DNA of 64,000 nt from Acidobacteriota bacterium (GTDB lineage: Bacteria; Acidobacteriota; Vicinamibacteria; Vicinamibacterales; SCN-69-37): positions 1,103,501-1,167,500 of the forward strand of contig JADJUS010000022.1 of NCBI GenBank assembly GCA_016716905.1, written 5' to 3'. Position numbers and translations under genes: made by a program. Position 1 is the stretch's first letter. Each line of letters starts with the position of its first letter. The notes beneath the pieces were generated by a model. The model ran no database searches, was not told the DNA's origin, and saw only the letters and a program-made list of their open reading frames with translations. Of this stretch, positions 59,810 through 64,000 are shown piece after piece.

Positions 59810-61036
59810 CTACTTCTTTGGGACCAGCTTGAGGATACGGCCCTGCGGGTTGTCGGTCAGTACGTAGATGGCGCCCTCGGGCCCCTGGCGCACGTCGCGG
59901 ATCCGCTCGGGCTTCGGCTGCAGGTCCTTGAGCAGGCGTTCTTCGCTCACGACGCGGTCGCCCTTGATATCGAGCCGCACGAGGTTGGTCGTGGCGAGGC
60001 CGCCAATGAACAGGCTGCCCTTCCATGCCGGGAACAGGTCGGCGGTGTAGAACATCATGCCACTCGGGGCGATGACGGGATCCCAGTAGTACGCCGGCTG
60101 CTCCATGCCGTCCTGCGCCGTGATGCCGCCAGTGATCGGCTTGCCCTGGTACTCGATGCCGTAGGCCGTCACCGGCCAGCCATAGTTCTTGCCCTTGCGC
60201 ACGATGTTGAGTTCATCACCGCCGCGCGTCCCGTGTTCCACTTCCCACAGCTCGCCCGTCGCAGGGTTAATCGCGGCGGCCTGTACGTTGCGGTGACCGA
60301 GCGACCAGATCTCCGGACGCGCACCGGCCGTGCCCACAAACGGGTTGTCCTTGGGAATCGAACCATCAGGGTTGATGCGCACGATCTTGCCCTGCAGCTT
60401 GTCCATCTGCTGCACCAGCAGACGACCCGCTTCAATCTGGCGATCGCCCTGCGTGACGAATAACGTGCCGTCGCGGCCGAACGCGAGCCGGCTGCCGAAG
60501 TGGCCGTTCGATCGCATCGAGGGCGCCTGTTTGTAGATGACCTGGGCGTTTTCCATGCGCGGTTCTGCGCCGTCCACGAACTTACCGCGCGCAACAGCGG
60601 TATGGTTGGTACCGTCTTCCAGCGCTTCGGAGAAGCTCCAGTAGACCAACTGGTTCGTGGCGAACGCGGGATCAAGCGCCACGTCGAGCAACCCACCCTG
60701 TCCGCGGGTGGCAATGGTCGGAAGACCGGCAACGGGCGCCGACAGCGTGCCATCAGCCGCCACCACTCGCAGGCGGCCGGGCTTCTCGGTCACGAGCATC
60801 TTGCCGCCAGGCAGGAACGCGAGTCCCCACGGAGCCTCAAGGCCCTGGGCCACAGTGACGACCTCAAACGCGACGTTCGTCAGGCGCTCAGGCGCATCGG
60901 TCTGGCCGGCGAACGCGGGTTTCTGGTCTGGCGCATTGGCCGGCCGCAGGTCCACACCCTGCTGCTGGGCGTACATCACGCCAACTGCCGCGCACAGGCC
61001 AAAGGCAAGGGTTCCGAACAGTCGTGTCTGGCTCAT
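59810..61036 (-). CDS. PQQ-dependent aldose sugar dehydrogenase (YliI/Gdh-B type)
   Basis: 408 residues with a signal peptide (LFGTLAFGLCAAVGVMYAQ). Six-bladed propeller of soluble glucose dehydrogenases: GLEAPWGLAFLPGGKMLVTEKPGRLR, GQGGLLDVALDPAF, SNGHFGSRLAFGRDGTLFVTQGDR, LGHRNVQAAAINPATGELWEVEHGTRGGDELN. It oxidises aldoses in the periplasm using PQQ. TAGTAT (61043-61048, minus) lies 6 nt before ATG 61036. Confidence 0.92.
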   Translation of the reverse strand: MSQTRLFGTLAFGLCAAVGVMYAQQQGVDLRPANAPDQKPAFAGQTDAPERLTNVAFEVVTVAQGLEAPWGLAFLPGGKMLVTEKPGRLRVVAADGTLSAPVAGLPTIATRGQGGLLDVALDPAFATNQLVYWSFSEALEDGTNHTAVARGKFVDGAEPRMENAQVIYKQAPSMRSNGHFGSRLAFGRDGTLFVTQGDRQIEAGRLLVQQMDKLQGKIVRINPDGSIPKDNPFVGTAGARPEIWSLGHRNVQAAAINPATGELWEVEHGTRGGDELNIVRKGKNYGWPVTAYGIEYQGKPITGGITAQDGMEQPAYYWDPVIAPSGMMFYTADLFPAWKGSLFIGGLATTNLVRLDIKGDRVVSEERLLKDLQPKPERIRDVRQGPEGAIYVLTDNPQGRILKLVPKK

Positions 61037-61042
61037 AGGGAA

Positions 61043-61057
61043 ATACTAGCCTACACT
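61043..61057. promoter_or_regulatory. Back-to-back leaderless-type -10 elements
   Basis: Minus-strand TAGTAT (61043-61048) serves ATG 61036 with a 6-nt spacer. Plus-strand TACACT (61052-61057) serves ATG 61066 with an 8-nt spacer. Only 29 bases separate the two start codons, so the promoters must overlap. Confidence 0.5.
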
Positions 61058-61065
61058 GCCGCGTC

Positions 61066-61470
61066 ATGGCCGGTTACAGTGGGAAAACGCTCGTGCAGAA
61101 GATTGGCCTCAAGCCAGGGCACCAGCTTGCATTGGCCGGTGAGCCTGACGGCTTCCTCAAGGAACTGGCTCCCCTGCCCGACGATGTGGTCGTTGTCACC
61201 GGAGGCAACAAGCCGCTCGACTGCGTCATCTTGTTTGCGCACGAGGCCCGCACGCTTGAATCGAGGATCGTCCGCTGGAAGGCTCGATTGGCCCCGGCCG
61301 GAATGATGTGGATCGCGTGGCCGAAGAAGGCGTCGAAAGTTGTCACCGACGTCACCGAGGCATTGGTGCGCAGCACCGGGCTCGGCGCGGGCCTGGTTGA
61401 CGTGAAGATCTGCGCCGTTAATGACGTCTGGTCGGGCCTCAAATTCGTGCGTCGGCTCAAGGACCGATGA
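61066..61470 (+). CDS. DUF3052 family protein
   Basis: 134 residues. GYSGKTLVQKIGLKPGHQLAL at the N-terminus, CVILFAHEARTL in the middle and MMWIAWPKKASKVVTDVTEA near the C-terminus match the DUF3052 family. No catalytic motif is recognised. Function unknown. Confidence 0.85.
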   Translation: MAGYSGKTLVQKIGLKPGHQLALAGEPDGFLKELAPLPDDVVVVTGGNKPLDCVILFAHEARTLESRIVRWKARLAPAGMMWIAWPKKASKVVTDVTEALVRSTGLGAGLVDVKICAVNDVWSGLKFVRRLKDR

Positions 61471-61530
61471 CAGTCACGTACGCCCCGTGGTCATTCGTCC
61501 CATGACGGTTGCCGACCCGCCACTTCAAGG

Positions 61531-61536
61531 TAGAGT
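61531..61536 (+). promoter_or_regulatory. -10 hexamer TAGAGT, leaderless-type
   Basis: TAGAGT, 6-nt spacer GCCCGG, ATG 61543. Confidence 0.45.
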
Positions 61537-61542
61537 GCCCGG

Positions 61543-62433
61543 ATGACGATCCGACTGCTGACCCTGTTACTGCTTGGCGTGGTTCTGCCATCCCAGTCTC
61601 CGCAGTCCGTGGCCGACGAACTGCTGGCCGCCGACCGCGCGGCCTCGGTCGCCGGCGCGAAGACCACGGTGATACCCGCGCTGACCGCCATGTTTGCGCC
61701 AGACGTGGCGATGCAGGCGCCCGTAGTGGGATTTGCCAGAGGGCTCGCAGCGGCGACGGAAGCGTTGCGCGGCAACCCAGACAACATCGATGGCCGCATC
61801 GAGTGGTTACCGGTTCGCAGCGGCATTGCGGCCGATGGCCTCCACGGCTTCACCTTCGGATTCATGACACTGCGACGGCCAGACGGCACGACCGTGCCGG
61901 TCAAGTATCTGGCCTATTGGGTGAAGCGCGACGGGCGATGGGAAGTGGCGGCTTACAAACGCCGGCTGGGTCCCGCCGGCGACGTCAACACAACCGTGCT
62001 CGCACCATCACTGCCGGCGCAATTGCAACCCGTCGCCTCGGACGCGGCCACACTCGCCGGCCATCGCCAGAGCCTGATCGCGGCGGAGCAGGCATTCTCC
62101 GACGAGGCGCAGATGATCGGCATCGGCGCCGCGTTCGCGAAATACGGCTCGGCCGACGCCATGAACATGGGCGGGCCGAACGACGCGATCTTTGTGATGG
62201 GCGCGGACGCGATTGGCAAGGCGGTTGGTGGCACTGAACCGTCGAGCACCAGTCCCGTTAACTGGTCTGCCGACTCAGCCATCGTCGCCTCAAGCGGCGA
62301 CCTCGGTGTCACGTTCGGCTACATCCGGCAAAACGCTCCAGCGGGCACGTCCCCTGCTCAGCCGCCGGTCCCGTTCTTCACGATCTGGCGACGCGCGAAT
62401 CCGACGGCGCCGTGGCGGTACGTCGCGGAGTAG
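61543..62433 (+). CDS. Secreted protein with SnoaL/NTF2-like domains
   Basis: 296 residues. Short signal peptide (LLTLLLLGVVLPSQ), then two alpha+beta cone-fold repeats. ADELLAADRAASVAGAKTTV..FAPDVAMQAPVVGFARG opens the first and SLIAAEQAFSDEAQMIGIGAAFAKYGSADAM the second, both ending in strands with WxxxxR (YLAYWVKRDGRWEVAAYKRR; FFTIWRRANPTAPWRYV). Resembles DUF4440/SnoaL-like proteins. TAGAGT (61531-61536) lies 6 nt before the ATG. Confidence 0.75.
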   Translation: MTIRLLTLLLLGVVLPSQSPQSVADELLAADRAASVAGAKTTVIPALTAMFAPDVAMQAPVVGFARGLAAATEALRGNPDNIDGRIEWLPVRSGIAADGLHGFTFGFMTLRRPDGTTVPVKYLAYWVKRDGRWEVAAYKRRLGPAGDVNTTVLAPSLPAQLQPVASDAATLAGHRQSLIAAEQAFSDEAQMIGIGAAFAKYGSADAMNMGGPNDAIFVMGADAIGKAVGGTEPSSTSPVNWSADSAIVASSGDLGVTFGYIRQNAPAGTSPAQPPVPFFTIWRRANPTAPWRYVAE

Positions 62434-62444
62434 GGAGCGGTACT

Positions 62445-62522
62445 CTCGGGCTTGAGAACCAGCCCGAGCTACGTACCGGCTCGAGCTCCCGTACGTAGCT
62501 CGGCCTGGTTCTCAAGGCCGAG
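62445..62522. repeat. Doubled CTCGGCCT repeat forming a long inverted repeat
   Basis: Two head-to-head copies of the family seen at 15941 and 17366, each with a small internal stem: CTCGGGCTTGAGAACCAGCC on the left and the complementary GGCCTGGTTCTCAAGGCCGAG on the right, joined by ACGTAC/GTACGT arms. It lies between convergent stop codons at 62433 and 62525. Confidence 0.9.
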
Positions 62523-62524
62523 GC

Positions 62525-63640
62525 CTATGCTCTCTCCGGCCGTGTGAGTTCCAGCATCGGGTCGTGATCGTTGTCGAGAATCTGTCGTGTCACCACATCG
62601 GCGGTGTACGGCGCCAGCAGGATGCCGTTGCGATAGTGCCCCGTCGCCATCGTGATGCGGGGATGGCTGGCGAGCGGACCGAGCAACGGCAAATGGTCCA
62701 CGGTCGCGGGGCGCAGGCCGACGCGGACTTCGGTGAGCGACGCCTGCCACGTTTCCGGCAACAGTTCGCCGACCGCACTGAGCAAGTCACTCACGCCGGC
62801 CACGGTTGACCTTTCATCGAAGCCGACATCCTCCACCGTCGCTCCGACGAGGAGCGACCCATCGGGCCACGGCACGGTGTAACAGCGCGTGCCCCACACG
62901 GAGCGCTGCGGCAAGGCAGCGCCGGGCCACTTCAGGTGCAGCAGCTGTCCGCGGATGGGCCGCACGGGGAAGACGGGCACGTCGGCCACTCGCACACGGC
63001 GCGACCAGCTGCCTGCGGCAATCACGACGTGGTCGAACTCATCCACACGGTCGCCGACGCGCACCTGCACGACGTCGCGCTTGTGTTCGATGTGAATGAT
63101 CTCGGCGGGCGTTTCACACGTCGCGCCACGGCGGCGGGCCGAGGCCATCAGGGCCGTGACGAGCGGCGTGACCTGCACGTATCCGTGGCCGGCGATCGCC
63201 AGCCCCGCCATCGCCGACGTGCTGACGGCTGGCTCAAACTCCCGCACGTCGGCGCCCTCGAGCCACTGGTGAGTGATCCCTTCGGCCGATAGCCATGCGC
63301 GTGCGCGCTGCAGATGAGCGACCTCGTCGGCGCTCAATGCCACCTCGAGCGTTCCGGACCGCGCGTAGGAGAAGGGCACCTCGACACGCTCGCGGAGCCG
63401 CTCCACCCAGCCGTCCCACATTGCGAGACTGCGCGCGCCGAGCGCAAGAAGGGGGCTGCCTGGCGTGGCCTCTATGTACGGACACAACACGCCGGCCGAG
63501 GCCTGGGACGCACCTGCGCCAGGGCGTCGCATGTCGAACATCGCGACCCGTGCTCCCCGCGCTGCCACTGCGTCGGCGACCGCTGCGCCGATGATTCCAG
63601 CGCCGATTACTGCGATTCGTAAATGAGCCAATTGGCCCAT
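62525..63640 (-). CDS. FAD-dependent glycine/D-amino acid oxidase-like protein (ThiO-like)
   Basis: 371 residues. N-terminal FAD-binding IAVIGAGIIGAAVADAVAARGARVAMFD, then ASQASAGVLCPY, VRPIRGQLLHLKWPG and the C-terminal ATGHYRNGILLAPYTADVV, characteristic of glycine oxidase ThiO and related DAO-family enzymes. It may supply dehydroglycine for thiazole synthesis, but no thi genes are nearby. ATG 63640 chosen; the longer upstream frame looks non-coding. Confidence 0.85.
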   Translation of the reverse strand: MGQLAHLRIAVIGAGIIGAAVADAVAARGARVAMFDMRRPGAGASQASAGVLCPYIEATPGSPLLALGARSLAMWDGWVERLRERVEVPFSYARSGTLEVALSADEVAHLQRARAWLSAEGITHQWLEGADVREFEPAVSTSAMAGLAIAGHGYVQVTPLVTALMASARRRGATCETPAEIIHIEHKRDVVQVRVGDRVDEFDHVVIAAGSWSRRVRVADVPVFPVRPIRGQLLHLKWPGAALPQRSVWGTRCYTVPWPDGSLLVGATVEDVGFDERSTVAGVSDLLSAVGELLPETWQASLTEVRVGLRPATVDHLPLLGPLASHPRITMATGHYRNGILLAPYTADVVTRQILDNDHDPMLELTRPERA

Positions 63641-63700
63641 TATTCCCCACGCCCGTGTAGCGCCGTGTGGACATCCCCTGTCCCCGGCTGTTGCCAAATG

Positions 63701-63714
63701 GCCGGACGTCCGGC
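63701..63714. promoter_or_regulatory. Perfect 14-bp palindrome, possible operator
   Basis: GCCGGACGTCCGGC in the divergent region, between TTGCCA (63691-63696) and TATGAT (63718-63723). The hexamers are 21 bases apart, too far for a standard promoter, so only the palindrome is firm. Confidence 0.4.
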
Positions 63715-63783
63715 GACTATGATGGGAAAGGCCCCTGCCGCGTGGCATTTGAAAGCGGTACGGGGCTTGCTGGAACTGGGAGC

Positions 63784-64000
63784 ATGGTGTCGGCCAAACT
63801 ACTTGGACTCGTGAGCGTGGGCTGCCTGGCAGCGGTGGCTGGGGGCTATTTGACACTGCGCCCGGCTGCATCGGACCTGGCTCAGGTCGACGTGGCCAAA
63901 ACCGACGTTGCCAGGGCCGATTTGGGGAAAGCCGAGCCGGAAGTGCCGGCCCCGGCGTCAGCGGTTTTCGCGCTTGATCCAGCGCCCGCACCTCTTCCTG
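63784..64000 (+). CDS. Partial gene at window end, exported or anchored protein
   Basis: An open frame from ATG 63784 runs off the end (72 codons visible). It starts with a hydrophobic signal or anchor (VSAKLLGLVSVGCLAAVAGG) and continues into an Ala/Pro/Asp-rich linker (KAEPEVPAPASA, DPAPAPLP). A GGGAG lies just before the ATG. The functional domain is beyond the window, so no family can be named. Confidence 0.55.
   Translation, partial: MVSAKLLGLVSVGCLAAVAGGYLTLRPAASDLAQVDVAKTDVARADLGKAEPEVPAPASAVFALDPAPAPLP

Noticed and set aside
1..64000. tRNA or rRNA genes
   Set aside because: No cloverleaf-like or rRNA-like segment was noticed, though a tRNA scan was not possible here.

Overview
The window is a GC-rich chromosomal segment with tightly packed genes. 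It contains no rRNA, tRNA, insertion sequence, phage gene or CRISPR array that I can see. Gene content suggests an Acidobacteriota bacterium, probably a Vicinamibacteria-like lineage. This is inferred from a DUF1800/DUF1501 pair, secreted M14 peptidases, lipoproteins with Thr/Ser/Pro linkers, a membrane-anchored HTH regulator with a large C-terminal domain, and a PQQ sugar dehydrogenase. No marker gene proves it. No gene-free stretch exceeds about 300 bases. The larger gaps hold hairpin repeats (46.4-46.6 kb) or the histidine leader (48.7-48.9 kb).

Layout. 0-11.2 kb: deoxyhypusine-synthase-like protein, CDF cation exporter, YgfZ, a damaged alpha/beta hydrolase, FHA protein, metallo-beta-lactamase, threonine dehydratase, MFS exporter, SDR, SRPBCC protein and three lipoproteins. 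Six genes between 1 and 22 kb carry nine apparent single-base indels, mostly in G/C runs, while 22-64 kb shows none. 11.3-19.8 kb: one-component membrane regulator, a coupled TSUP-GNAT-MOSC operon, a malate-dehydrogenase-like protein without the catalytic His, LipB, E2 and E3 of a 2-oxoacid dehydrogenase, HU and QueF. 19.9-26.0 kb: SNF2-type helicase plus a large Eco57I-like N6-adenine methyltransferase, then a Phd/VapC-type toxin-antitoxin pair, together a plausible defence island. 26.1-31.5 kb: a fused FeS/NrfD subunit plus a cytoplasmic molybdopterin oxidoreductase, facing a TSUP transporter/DUF1634 pair. 31.6-38.9 kb: a long minus-strand operon (GcvT-like, membrane protein, APC permease, histidine phosphatase, M14 peptidase) followed by PanE. 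39-48.7 kb: two tandem PYROXD2-like oxidoreductases, GNAT, DUF1800/DUF1501, an exported methyltransferase and a DSD1-type PLP enzyme. 48.7-56.1 kb: histidine operon hisL-I-G-D-C-HAD-B-H-F-A followed by a microcompartment shell gene. 56.2-64 kb: M14 peptidase, MerR regulator, pterin dehydratase, PQQ dehydrogenase, DUF3052, a SnoaL-like protein, a glycine-oxidase-like protein and a gene cut by the window end.

Three things stand out. (1) The his operon begins with a 26-codon leader peptide containing eight His codons and a textbook 1:2/2:3/3:4 attenuator. It encodes a HAD phosphatase that could fill the histidinol-phosphatase step and ends in an orphan BMC-H shell protein. (2) Seven of eight non-overlapping convergent gene junctions carry long inverted repeats that often abut or supply both stop codons. 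A recurring ACGACCTCAGAGGTCGT palindrome shows compensatory changes between arms. (3) About a dozen genes have a TANNNT-like -10 hexamer only 5-9 nt upstream of the start codon, which suggests common leaderless transcription.
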